In this document: positions 44,318-52,446 of the stretch, one piece after another
Position numbering within the stretch: position 1 is the stretch's first letter
Layout: the number at the start of each line of letters is the position of its first letter
DNA from: Phycisphaerae bacterium
Lineage (GTDB): Bacteria > Planctomycetota > Phycisphaerae > Tepidisphaerales > Tepidisphaeraceae
Direction: 5' to 3'
DNA: 64,000 nucleotides
Assembly (NCBI GenBank): GCA_025924315.1
Contig: JAICIO010000003.1
Coordinates: forward strand, 62,001-126,000
The notes under the pieces: generated by a model
Databases searched by the model: none
What the model was told of the DNA's origin: nothing
The model's input: only the letters and a program-made list of their open reading frames with translations
Program-made: the position numbers and the translations under genes

Positions 44318-44866
44318 TCACTTCGTGGGGTCGAATCTTGCGCCGGTTACGCTCGCTGCCGCGAAAGCCTTCGCGACTTCCACTTGTGTAATCACGACGA
44401 CGTGCCAACTATCGATTCGAAAGAGGCGCTGCTCCTTCACTTTTGATTCGTCGATGGATGGCTTGATCACGCCTCCAAAATCCTTTGGGCCTCGATATCC
44501 GGAGATCACACTGTTCTTTTCATCAAGGCAGTCAATGCGGTTCAGGACATTCAATATATACAGGGCATCATCGAACGGCGAATCGATCACGCGGGCCGGA
44601 ATGAGTTGAATGTCTCGTTTCGCAATGCCACGCAGGACCTCTGCCGCTCGTTCAGAGACGATTGGTATCCCACCAACAGTCGTCATGTAATCGCGAACTT
44701 TCCCTTGACCGACCAGTTGGAGCGAGATCTCTCGCAACTCTGCGAGAAGCATTCCGGTCTTAAGCGTTCCGCCGAGTAGCCAGTCTTTTTCGAGAAAATC
44801 AAAGTTGCAGAGTCCCGGCTCGTCCAAGTCCTGACGCAGTACAAAGAATCGCTTCTCGCTGCTCAT
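44318..44866 (-). CDS. Imm11-like (DUF1629-type) predicted immunity protein
   Basis: 182 residues from the ATG at 44866, which has AAGGGA seven bases upstream; a GTG at 44884 overlaps the neighbouring gene. It begins FFVLRQDLDEPGLC, has IPIVSERAAEVL in the middle and ends ASVTGARFDP, the pattern of Imm11/DUF1629-like polymorphic-toxin immunity proteins. No toxin gene is beside it, so it would be an orphan. The assignment rests on short motifs only. Confidence 0.55.
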   Translation of the reverse strand: MSSEKRFFVLRQDLDEPGLCNFDFLEKDWLLGGTLKTGMLLAELREISLQLVGQGKVRDYMTTVGGIPIVSERAAEVLRGIAKRDIQLIPARVIDSPFDDALYILNVLNRIDCLDEKNSVISGYRGPKDFGGVIKPSIDESKVKEQRLFRIDSWHVVVITQVEVAKAFAAASVTGARFDPTK

Positions 44867-44880
44867 TGCGGATCCCTTTT

Positions 44881-45828
44881 TCACGCCAGCAGTTCGTCGA
44901 TCCTTCGGATCGCGTTGTCATCGAGGTTGATCCCGCTGCCTTCGGCGTTTTCTTCGACTTGTTCGGGCCGTGTCGCGCCGATGATGCAGCTGGTGATTTC
45001 TTTTTTTCGCAGGATCCACGCGAGGGCGAGTTGGGTCATTGTGCAGTTGTTATCTCTGGCGACGGTTTCCAGGCGTTGGATTTTTTCTAAGAGCGCGTTG
45101 TCTTCGACGAGGCGGCGGATGAATTGGTTTTGGCGGTCGTCGGTCGCGCGAGAACCCGCGGGGAATTTCTGACCCGGTTTGTACTTTCCGCTGAGCAGGC
45201 CTTGGGCGAGCGGGGAGAAGACGACTTGGCCGATGCCGGCTGTGGCGCAGAGCGGGAGAACCTTCGGTTCGATTTTACGGTTGAGCGCGTTGTAGCAGGG
45301 TTGCGAGCTTTTGGGTTTGTAGTAGCGGTCGCCGCAGATTTGCAGGCATTTTTCGATCGCTTCGACCGGCCATTCGGAGAAGCCCCAGTAGAGGATCTTG
45401 CCTTGGCGGATGAGATCGTCCATCGCTCGGATCGTTTCTTCCAGCGGGGTTTCTTCGTCGTAGCGGTGGCACTGGTAGAGATCGATATAATCGGTGCGCA
45501 AGCGGCGCAGGCTCGCGTGACACTGTTCCATGATGTGTTTGCGCGAGAGCCCGCGGTCGTTGGGGCCCTGGCCCATCGGGAAAAAGACCTTGGTTGCGAG
45601 GACGTAGCTGCTGCGGGTGCGGCCCGTGAGCATTTCGCCCCAGGCTTCCTCGCAGCGACCGGCGGCGTAGACGTTGGCGGAGTCGAAGAAGTTGATGCCG
45701 ACGTCAAACGCCTTGTTCATCACATCCCGAGCGGCCTTGGCGTCGAGTGCGTTGCCGAAGGTGAGCCAACCACCGAGGCCAATTTCCGACAGCTTGATTC
45801 CAGAGTCTCCAAGACGGCGATAATGCAT
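44881..45828 (-). CDS. aldo/keto reductase (Kv-beta/YghZ-like)
   Basis: 315 residues. An NADPH-dependent oxidoreductase of the (beta/alpha)8 aldo-keto reductase fold. Catalytic residues are visible as Asp49 (FFDSANVY), Tyr54, Lys80 (VLATKVFF) and a histidine at about 121 (LYQCHRYD). The cofactor end shows FSPLAQGLLSGKY and IIGATRPEQVEEN. It begins LGDSGIKLSEIGLGGW. The physiological substrate is unknown. Confidence 0.95.
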   Translation of the reverse strand: MHYRRLGDSGIKLSEIGLGGWLTFGNALDAKAARDVMNKAFDVGINFFDSANVYAAGRCEEAWGEMLTGRTRSSYVLATKVFFPMGQGPNDRGLSRKHIMEQCHASLRRLRTDYIDLYQCHRYDEETPLEETIRAMDDLIRQGKILYWGFSEWPVEAIEKCLQICGDRYYKPKSSQPCYNALNRKIEPKVLPLCATAGIGQVVFSPLAQGLLSGKYKPGQKFPAGSRATDDRQNQFIRRLVEDNALLEKIQRLETVARDNNCTMTQLALAWILRKKEITSCIIGATRPEQVEENAEGSGINLDDNAIRRIDELLA

Positions 45829-45848
45829 CGTTGTTCCTTACAAAGTAT

Positions 45849-45920
45849 TGAACCACGAATGGACACCAATGAACACGAATCAGAAATCCATTCGTGAAGA
45901 TTCGTGTTCATTCGTGGTTC
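45849..45920. repeat. inverted repeat with arms of ten-base (xxxCACGAAT) words
   Basis: The left arm on the plus strand is AACCACGAAT, GGACACCAAT, GAACACGAAT. The right arm on the minus strand is AACCACGAAT, GAACACGAAT, CTTCACGAAT. Period is ten bases. It lies in the divergent gap before the bifunctional nuclease gene. Confidence 0.8.
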
Positions 45921-45933
45921 GTTTCGCTTTCCT

Positions 45934-45961
45934 CCAAAATCCGCGATCCAAAATCCAAAAT
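45934..45961. repeat. single-arm CCAAAAT heptamer array
   Basis: CCAAAAT, CCGCGAT, CCAAAAT, CCAAAAT in perfect seven-base phase, immediately after the ten-base-word element. No inverted partner arm is nearby. Confidence 0.75.
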
Positions 45962-46034
45962 CAATAGCTACAATGTCTTAGCTTGACACCTGTTGGCGCG
46001 AGTTCTACGTTCTGAATTAGCCTAGGAGCCGTTC

Positions 46035-46433
46035 ATGGCCGTTCAGATGGAGTTGCACAAGATCATCATCAGCGAGATGGCCGATCAGCAGTTCATCGTG
46101 CTGAAGGAAGTGGACGGCGAGCGGAAGTTTCCGATTGTCATTGGCAACCCTGAAGCGTACGCGATCGACCGCCGGCTGAAGAACATTCCCACTCCGCGGC
46201 CGCTCACGCATGATCTGCTGGCGAATGTGATCGAGGAGATGGGCGGGACCATCGAGCAGATTGTGATCAACAATCTGCAGGAGCACACCTTTTTCGCCCG
46301 CATTCATATTCGTCGAAATGGCGAGATGATCGAAGTCGATTCGCGGCCGAGCGATGCGATCGCGCTGGGCGTGGCGACCAGCGTCCCGATCTTCGTCGCG
46401 GAGCATGTGCTCGACGAAGTCGCGCGCGAGTAG
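46035..46433 (+). CDS. bifunctional nuclease family protein (DUF151)
   Basis: 132 residues from the ATG at 46035, with TAGGAG six bases upstream. The blocks KFPIVIGNPEAYAIDRRL (about 31-48), RPLTHDLLANVIEEMGG and the C-terminal VDSRPSDAIALGVATSVPIFV (about 101-121) are diagnostic for the family. Plant and Mycobacterium members have been reported as nucleases. The role in this organism is unknown. Confidence 0.92.
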   Translation: MAVQMELHKIIISEMADQQFIVLKEVDGERKFPIVIGNPEAYAIDRRLKNIPTPRPLTHDLLANVIEEMGGTIEQIVINNLQEHTFFARIHIRRNGEMIEVDSRPSDAIALGVATSVPIFVAEHVLDEVARE

Positions 46434-46585
46434 AATTTAGGCACGGATCATCACTTCACCTCCACTTGCCGCTTTTTGATGCAGGCGTTGAAAAGCTCGT
46501 TGAATGCGCGGCGAAGCGGCCTAAGTGTTTTTCCTATCAGCACTATCGAGTCGAACTCATCCAAATGGCACGGGCGAAGCGCTCG

Positions 46586-46601
46586 TGGCACGGGTGTTGT
46601 T
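46586..46601 (+). promoter_or_regulatory. sigma-54-type promoter candidate upstream of glnB
   Basis: TGGCACG-GGTG-TTGTT matches the -24/-12 consensus TGGCACG-N4-TTGCW except for T in place of the -12 C. It would give a leader of roughly 105 bases before glnB. A second TGGCACG lies 20 bases upstream at 46566. Nitrogen-regulated sigma-54 control of a P-II/ammonium-transporter pair is biologically reasonable, but the box may also be a chance or repeat-derived match. Confidence 0.4.
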
Positions 46602-46716
46602 TTAGGCAAAGCGAGTCTCAACGCCCGCGGTGCATCTTTATGGATCGCGGAGGGCTCGCGGTATGATGTCGGCTCGGGGACTGTTTGCAGTGTTCGTGAA
46701 TCCAAGGAGTTCAGCG

Positions 46717-47055
46717 ATGCAGATGATCGAAGCCGTCATCAAGCCACATAAACTCGACGCCGTGAAGGCCGCCCTTGCCAAGCTTGGCATCCTGGGCGTG
46801 ACCGCGGTCGAGTGCAAAGGCTTTGGCCGACAGATGGGCCATACCGAGCGATATCGTGGTGCGAAGATGGACGTCGGTTTCGTTCCGAAGGTGCTGCTGA
46901 AGATTTGCGTGAAATCGGATGAGACCGCGAATGCGGTCGAGGCGATCACCGAATCAGCCCGCACCGGAGAAGTCGGCGACGGCAAGATCTTCGTCTACCC
47001 CGTTCTGGAAGTGGTGCGCATCCGCACCGGCGAGAAAAACGAATCGGCCCTCTAA
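46717..47055 (+). CDS. glnB: nitrogen regulatory protein P-II
   Basis: 112 residues from the ATG at 46717, with AAGGAG upstream. It is a trimeric sensor of ATP/ADP and 2-oxoglutarate. The aligned length is identical to E. coli GlnB. The signature VECKGFGRQMGHTERYRG (about 31-48) and the C-terminal TGEVGDGKIFVYPV block are intact. In the T-loop the uridylylated Tyr51 of E. coli is Met here (YRGAKMDVGF), so it cannot be uridylylated at that site. It is followed by amtB, the standard pairing, and its T-loop probably gates that transporter. Confidence 0.95.
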   Translation: MQMIEAVIKPHKLDAVKAALAKLGILGVTAVECKGFGRQMGHTERYRGAKMDVGFVPKVLLKICVKSDETANAVEAITESARTGEVGDGKIFVYPVLEVVRIRTGEKNESAL

Positions 47056-47066
47056 GCGAGGGCATC

Positions 47067-47163
47067 GTTCATTGTTCATTGAAGAATTTGTTCATTTGTT
47101 CATTTCAGAGGCGCTCATCGCAATTCTGAAATGAATAAATGAACAATCCACGAATGAACAAAT
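47067..47163. repeat. inverted repeat with arms of GTTCATT words
   Basis: The left arm reads GTTCATT, GTTCATT, then GTTCATTT, GTTCATTTCAGA. The right arm is TTCTGAAATGAAT, AAATGAACAAT, GAATGAACAAAT. It lies in the glnB-amtB gap and starts about 11 bases after the glnB stop. Confidence 0.78.
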
Positions 47164-47245
47164 CTTGCCTCTTCCTCCTGCGTTGAGACGCGTTGCTCTT
47201 GAACACGGTCTCGACGCGCGACGCGCGTCGCCATGGAGGAATCGA

Positions 47246-48703
47246 ATGGTACGCGCACGCTCTCGAGCCTTTCTCTCGTTCGCACTTCTCGCACTATTTC
47301 TGGGTTTCTGTTCCAAGGCCGGCGCCGATGAAGTCGCCTCGGGCAAGATCGATTCGGGCGACACCGCCTGGATGATGGTCTCGGCCGCGCTGGTCCTGAT
47401 GATGACCGGACCGGGGCTCGCGCTTTTCTACAGCGGACTCGTTCGCCGCAAAAACGTCCTCGCGACGATGATGCAGAGCTTCATCCTGATGGCGATCGTC
47501 ACCATCATCTGGGCGATCGTCGGCTATTCGCTGGCATTCGGCACCGGCACGCGATTCATCGGGGGATTCGAATACGCATTCCTCAATCACGTCGGCGCGG
47601 CGCCAAACGTGGACTACGCCCCGACGATCCCACACACCACGTGGATGGCGTACCAGCTCATGTTCGCCATCATCACGCCCGGCCTGATCTGCGGCGCGTA
47701 CGCGGAGCGCATGAAGTTCAGCGCGATGCTCCTCTTCTCGACGCTGTGGTTGATCTGCGTGTATTGCCCGATGGCGCACATGGTGTGGGGCAAAGGCGGA
47801 CTGTTCAGCTGGTCGCTTCCGCCGGGCGGTTACGGGATTCCCGCACTCGACTTCGCGGGCGGAACGGTCGTTCACATTTCATCGGGGGTGTCGGCGCTGG
47901 TGTGCGCGCTCGTGATGGGCAAACGTCGTGGTTATGGAAAAGTTCCCATGCCACCGCACAGTGTCGTCCTGAGCGTGATCGGCGCGGCGCTGCTCTGGGT
48001 CGGCTGGTTTGGGTTCAACGCGGGCAGCGCGCTGCAAGCCAATGGCCTCGCGAGCGCGGCGCTGGTGAACACGCACTTCGCCGCCGCGGCGGCGACGCTC
48101 GGCTGGATGTTCATCGAATGGTTCAAGACCGGTAAGCCGACGGTGCTCGGCGCGATCTCCGGCGCCGTCGCAGGGCTGGTCGTGATCACGCCAGCGAGCG
48201 GATTTGTCACGCCGATGTCGTCGCTGATCATGGGATTCATCGGCGGAATCGTCTGCTTCTTCGGCGCGACATCGCTCAAGCACGTGTTCGATTACGATGA
48301 TTCGCTCGACGCGTTCGGCGTGCACGGCCTCGGCGGAACGCTCGGCGCAATCCTTACCGGCGTGTTCGCGTCGTCCGGGATTAACGCGCTGATCAAGACA
48401 CCGAACACCAACTACGAAGGCCTGATCTACGGCAACGGGTATCAGGTGGTGAACCAGCTGCTCGCGACGGTCGTGACCTGGATCATCGCGGCCGTTGGCG
48501 CATTCGTCCTGCTGAAGATCGTCGATGCGGCCGTCGGACTGCGCGTCAGCGAATCGGACGAATACGATGGCCTCGATCTGAGTCAGCATGGCGAATCGGG
48601 CTACAACCTCGAAGACGCGTACAGCGCGACCTTCGCCGGCGGCGGCGCGACGCTGATCAACGGCGGGGAAGCGCCGGAAGCGGCGCCGGCCGTTGCCCAC
48701 TAG
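47246..48703 (+). CDS. amtB: ammonium transporter
   Basis: 485 residues from the ATG at 47246, preceded by GGAGGA; the frame is open further upstream without a start signal. A signal-like N-terminus is followed by eleven helices of the Amt fold. Recognisable blocks are ALVLMMTGPGLALFYSGLVRRKNV (about 50-73), the pore phrases DFAGGTVVHISSGVSALVCA and WFGFNAGSAL, and HGLGGTLGAILTGVFAS near the end. It conducts ammonium across the inner membrane. The cytoplasmic C-terminal tail (RVSESDEYDGLDLSQHGE) is the usual P-II docking segment, consistent with glnB next door. Confidence 0.97.
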   Translation: MVRARSRAFLSFALLALFLGFCSKAGADEVASGKIDSGDTAWMMVSAALVLMMTGPGLALFYSGLVRRKNVLATMMQSFILMAIVTIIWAIVGYSLAFGTGTRFIGGFEYAFLNHVGAAPNVDYAPTIPHTTWMAYQLMFAIITPGLICGAYAERMKFSAMLLFSTLWLICVYCPMAHMVWGKGGLFSWSLPPGGYGIPALDFAGGTVVHISSGVSALVCALVMGKRRGYGKVPMPPHSVVLSVIGAALLWVGWFGFNAGSALQANGLASAALVNTHFAAAAATLGWMFIEWFKTGKPTVLGAISGAVAGLVVITPASGFVTPMSSLIMGFIGGIVCFFGATSLKHVFDYDDSLDAFGVHGLGGTLGAILTGVFASSGINALIKTPNTNYEGLIYGNGYQVVNQLLATVVTWIIAAVGAFVLLKIVDAAVGLRVSESDEYDGLDLSQHGESGYNLEDAYSATFAGGGATLINGGEAPEAAPAVAH

Positions 48704-48729
48704 CAAGATGCTGAAACCAAACGCCGCGA

Positions 48730-48760
48730 AAGGGATGGCGATTTGCGCCATCCCTTTTTT
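48730..48760 (+). terminator. intrinsic terminator after amtB
   Basis: AAGGGATGGCG (48730-48740) pairs with CGCCATCCCTT (48746-48756) around ATTTG and runs into a TTTT stretch. This ends the glnB-amtB transcript. Confidence 0.9.
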
Positions 48761-48856
48761 CATTTTCTTGATAATTTTTTCCCCACGCCGTCGCGCAATG
48801 AATCGCTCTAACTAGCGAAATCTCCGAGACCTGCGCGTTCTGCAAGCCACCTGTCG

Positions 48857-48939
48857 CGATTGCAATCGTTGGGAATCAATCAAATTTCACTTTTTGCGGT
48901 TGCATGTCGCACATCCACCCATTATATGGGATTGCAATC
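48857..48939. promoter_or_regulatory. pair of GATTGCAATC palindromes upstream of the pseudopilin gene
   Basis: CGATTGCAATCG (48857-48868, a perfect 12-base palindrome) and GATTGCAATC (48930-48939) are 72 bases apart, flanking the putative promoter. They have the form of a two-site operator. The AT-rich spacing also contains AATCAATC-type words. Confidence 0.4.
48900..48927 (+). promoter_or_regulatory. possible promoter of the pseudopilin gene
   Basis: TTGCAT (48900-48905) and TTATAT (48922-48927) are separated by 16 bases. The region 48761-49087, about 330 bases without a gene, otherwise holds only the palindromes above and the GGAGG ribosome binding site. Confidence 0.35.
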
Positions 48940-49087
48940 AATTTGATTGGGAGCCAATGAGTTGGCGGGACGGGGCAAGTGCCTCCCTGCATGTCGGCGC
49001 TTCGACGGTCGCCTCGCCTTGCTCCATGTCAGATTGAAATCATCTCTACGCGTTGTCGGCCGTGCTGAACTGATTTGGAGGTTCCTC

Positions 49088-50020
49088 ATGTCTCGTCGTA
49101 TTCGCGCTTTCACCCTGGTTGAGCTTCTCGTCGTCATCGGCATCATTGCCGTGCTCATCTCGCTGCTGCTGCCGTCGCTCCAGGCCGCTCGGGCGCAAGC
49201 GCAAAGCACGCAGTGCCTGAGCAATCTCAAGAGCATCGGACAGATGCTTTACATCTACGCCAACGAGAACAAGGGCTATCTGCCTCCCACGAATTTCTCG
49301 ACGATCGAGCGCATCTCCGGCGGCGGCTCGCTCACCCTTTCGGGCATCCCCGATAAGATCTGGTATCCCGACGTGCGCCGCGCGCTGTTTAAGCTCTGCA
49401 ATCCAAACGGGGATTACGATGCGACGACGTTCAACGCCGGCGGCCTGAAGATCTTTTACTGCCCGGGCAATTATCTCTGGGACAGCGAGCCCGCCGGCAG
49501 CTCAACCTCGCATGCGCCCGATGATTTCCGCGCTAACGGTCTGATCGGCTACTGGTACATGGGCTGCCCGAACCCCTATTACCCGCTCTATCACTGGAGA
49601 GGTCCCTACCCACCTCCTGCGGCGCATAACGAGTGCCTCGATTGGCGCTTCTGGGATCGCAATCACAGCGGCGACAATCGTGACGACTACATGAACAAGG
49701 TGGGCGACAAGAACGCGGCTAAGATCGTCATCGCCACCGACCAATCGCGCCAGGCCGGCGCCGCCACCAGCATGTCGGGCCGATTCGGCTTCGCGTATCT
49801 GCACGGAAAGAACAAGAACGCCTTCAGTGGCTGGAAGAACAACCTGTTCGGCGACGGCCACGCCACCTCGATCGCCCCGCGACGAGCGGCGTTCACCGAT
49901 TTCGACGGGAAGAACTACAGATTCACGGATTACTTCAGTGGTGCTTACGTGCCCGGCGAAGATGAACTTGCACCGGGCTGGGGCGGCACCAGCACCAATC
50001 CCGTTCCCGTGTTCTGGTAA
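49088..50020 (+). CDS. type II secretion pseudopilin-like protein (H-X9-DG type)
   Basis: 310 residues from the ATG at 49088, with GGAGG upstream. The N-terminal prepilin sequence [20 protein letters not shown] has the cleavage point before Phe8, with Ala in the -1 place instead of Gly, and the +5 glutamate. The long helix leads into [30 protein letters not shown], a block (about 36-65) typical of the planctomycete DUF1559-like pseudopilins. The C-terminal part ends with [13 protein letters not shown]. It probably belongs to a type II secretion or pilus apparatus encoded elsewhere. Confidence 0.9.
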   Translation: MSRRIRAFTLVELLVVIGIIAVLISLLLPSLQAARAQAQSTQCLSNLKSIGQMLYIYANENKGYLPPTNFSTIERISGGGSLTLSGIPDKIWYPDVRRALFKLCNPNGDYDATTFNAGGLKIFYCPGNYLWDSEPAGSSTSHAPDDFRANGLIGYWYMGCPNPYYPLYHWRGPYPPPAAHNECLDWRFWDRNHSGDNRDDYMNKVGDKNAAKIVIATDQSRQAGAATSMSGRFGFAYLHGKNKNAFSGWKNNLFGDGHATSIAPRRAAFTDFDGKNYRFTDYFSGAYVPGEDELAPGWGGTSTNPVPVFW

Positions 50021-50042
50021 GAGCGAACAGGGTGTTTCATTC

Positions 50043-50090
50043 CGCAAGCGACTCCGTGAGGCCAACCCACGGAGTCGCTTGCGTCTTTGG
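50043..50090 (+). terminator. intrinsic terminator after the pseudopilin gene
   Basis: CGCAAGCGACTCCGTG (50043-50058) pairs perfectly over 16 bases with CACGGAGTCGCTTGCG (50068-50083), then TCTTTGG follows. The T run is short, so it may be a weak terminator or a processing stem. Confidence 0.7.
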
Positions 50091-50153
50091 CTCTAGTCGT
50101 TTGGCTCCGCGCTCGCAGGTGGATACGATCTGACCGCTGCGCTACGTGAGCGC

Positions 50154-50226
<73 letters not shown>

Positions 50227-50247
50227 ATTCCGAAACGCGAATTCGAT

Positions 50248-52428
50248 TTACCCTTCACCATAGTCTGGTCCCAGGCGGACTTTCAGTCCGCCGAGCGCTG
50301 TGTCGTAGTAGGCGAAGACGTAGTTCGTGGTGTAAAGCTCCGCGACAGAGAGGAAGGCGCCGCCGCCGTCCACAATCGGTACGGTTACGTCCGGGCCGTT
50401 GGTGTTCGGGTCACCGGTAACCATCAGCCGATCATGCGATTGATCGTAGGTGATGAAGTACGGCGAGTATTCCTCTCCACGACGGCTCGGGTATGCGAAG
50501 TAGCTGTATTCACCGATGAAGCCGGCGGTCAGCACCGCCTTGTCATGCCATGAGCTACGGAAGAAATCGGCGCGGCGCAGGTCGTGGTGATCCGTGCCGT
50601 AATACGTGATGTTTTCGCCGCTGAGATGCAGATCGCTTCCATGCTGCGTGGCGACGAGCTGGGTCGCCCAATGCCCGCCCTTTTGATGCGCCGCGTATTT
50701 GATCTGGCCGGTCGTGCTGTCCACATACGCGACCGAAAACTGCCCGGCATAGATGTCGATCTGGAGCGAGTTGAAGCGGCCTGCATCATCGGTGGTGTCG
50801 ATCGGCTCGAATCCCCATGTCGATCCGCCGCGATTCATCGTGAAGCGCAGATCGCCGTGGGTCTTGTCGTAGTAACTGATCGCCGGAACATCATCTGCCG
50901 TGAGCACAAGCGACGGATACAGGCCGACGCTACCCTTGCTGACGATCGTCTGCGTGGTCCACGACGTGCGATTGGTGGTGGAAGCGTAACACAGCGAACT
51001 GGTGTTACCTTCAAAGTAGGCAATCACCGGGAGATTGTCGCTTCGCACCGCGAGAGAAACGTACTGCCCGGCGTACGGCGTCGCATCGACCACAACCGTC
51101 GGCGACCAGAATCCCTCCGGGGAGCAATACGCATATTTCAGGTCGTTCGCGATCGTGTCGTAGTACGCAAGATGAATCGAGCCGTCGGTGCCGTAAGCGA
51201 TCGAGTTGATTGTCCCGCCGACGAAATCGTCCGGCTTGGGCGCGCCGAGGACGCCGGCGTCGAGCTTGTCGATTTCGCTTGGCGCGGCGACAAGGATGTT
51301 GCCATCGGATGCCGCTGCGATGCCCACCCCGCTGTCGAGCGTCTGGATAACATTCGACATGTCGCCGGTTGCGGGATCGATCGTTGCGAGTTCCCAAAAA
51401 GACTCCGTGTACGTTCCGCGAATCCCGAGGACACCGATGCGGCCATCCGGCAGGACGGTCGCTTGTACGGGCGCGCCGAGGTGTTCCTCGTCGCTGATCA
51501 CGTCGTACACGCGCGCACCGGAAGGCGAGAATTTGTCAATGACGGTGCGCTCGAGCCCGTCGATTGGATAGACGGTCGAAATCAGCACCACCGAGCCGTC
51601 GGGCTGGAACGCGCTGCGCGCGCCACCGAAAAAATAGAGGTTGTCATCGAAACCGCTGCGAGCAAAACCGCTCGTGCCATAGCTCGTATCGATGGCGCCG
51701 GCAGATGTAAGACGAACCACGACGAACTGCGAATCGGCGGCGTTAGCGTATTGGTCCTCGTCGGCGGCGCTCCCAGCGAGCAGGATTTTCCCGCCGGCAA
51801 CGTCTTCGATCCCGGCCAGTTGATCGTTCCCCTGCGGGAAATCGGTAACCGGCGTGGCAAGCGTTAGATCAACTCGTCCTCCCGTGCCAAATGATGAATC
51901 CCGCGCGCCCGTTGTATTGAATCGATCGATAACGGTTGTCGTATTTCTGGTGTCGCTGGCATACACGCTCCCGCCGATTAATATTTTGCCGTCGCTCTGC
52001 ACCGTCATGCACGGATTAGAGATCTGGTCGTACGCGACGGATGCGGTCCCTTGCGTGCCGAAGGTGGTATCGACCGCGCCGCTGCTGGTGAGGCGCGTCA
52101 GGGATTCGATTGCAGCATTCGCTGCCGTCGCGAGCACATAGATCTTTCCACTCGCAGAATCCACCGCCAGCAACTGCTCTCCGTCGGGCAGATGCGTCAC
52201 GACGCCATTGTTTCCGAACGTCGTATCCGGCGCGCCGGACGACGTGTATCGGCGAACGGTATTTCCTTCGGCGCTCGTCACACCGGGAACGAGGAACTTC
52301 CCGCCGGATGTGGCGAGAATGCCTGAGAAGCCCTTATCGGCGTTGATGGCGCCGGCGCTGCCAAAGGAAGAAACCAGATCTCCAAACGCCATCAATCGCC
52401 GCGGTTCAAGCGTTTCGACGAGATGCAA
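50248..52428 (-). CDS. secreted delta-60 repeat protein with C-terminal beta-propeller-like repeats (paralogue 1)
   Basis: 726 residues from a TTG at 52428, which has GGAGGA three bases upstream. The N-terminus carries the planctomycete LEPRRLMAFGD signature. The first half (about 15-370) has delta-60 repeats, each with a GxxDxxFGxxG ending. The second half (about 390-720) has repeats of about 45 residues with PAISYYDKTHGDLRF-like and W-x-T-phrases that suggest blades of a sialidase-like beta-propeller. It is probably a surface or secreted binding protein. It is the most divergent and last of three tandem paralogues. Confidence 0.82.
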   Translation of the reverse strand: MHLVETLEPRRLMAFGDLVSSFGSAGAINADKGFSGILATSGGKFLVPGVTSAEGNTVRRYTSSGAPDTTFGNNGVVTHLPDGEQLLAVDSASGKIYVLATAANAAIESLTRLTSSGAVDTTFGTQGTASVAYDQISNPCMTVQSDGKILIGGSVYASDTRNTTTVIDRFNTTGARDSSFGTGGRVDLTLATPVTDFPQGNDQLAGIEDVAGGKILLAGSAADEDQYANAADSQFVVVRLTSAGAIDTSYGTSGFARSGFDDNLYFFGGARSAFQPDGSVVLISTVYPIDGLERTVIDKFSPSGARVYDVISDEEHLGAPVQATVLPDGRIGVLGIRGTYTESFWELATIDPATGDMSNVIQTLDSGVGIAAASDGNILVAAPSEIDKLDAGVLGAPKPDDFVGGTINSIAYGTDGSIHLAYYDTIANDLKYAYCSPEGFWSPTVVVDATPYAGQYVSLAVRSDNLPVIAYFEGNTSSLCYASTTNRTSWTTQTIVSKGSVGLYPSLVLTADDVPAISYYDKTHGDLRFTMNRGGSTWGFEPIDTTDDAGRFNSLQIDIYAGQFSVAYVDSTTGQIKYAAHQKGGHWATQLVATQHGSDLHLSGENITYYGTDHHDLRRADFFRSSWHDKAVLTAGFIGEYSYFAYPSRRGEEYSPYFITYDQSHDRLMVTGDPNTNGPDVTVPIVDGGGAFLSVAELYTTNYVFAYYDTALGGLKVRLGPDYGEG

Positions 52429-52446
52429 TTGTCCTCCGAGGAAAGA

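Noticed and set aside
45849-45961. CRISPR-like array
   Set aside because: Repeat units are 7-10 bases with no spacers of 30-40 bases, and no cas gene is in the window.
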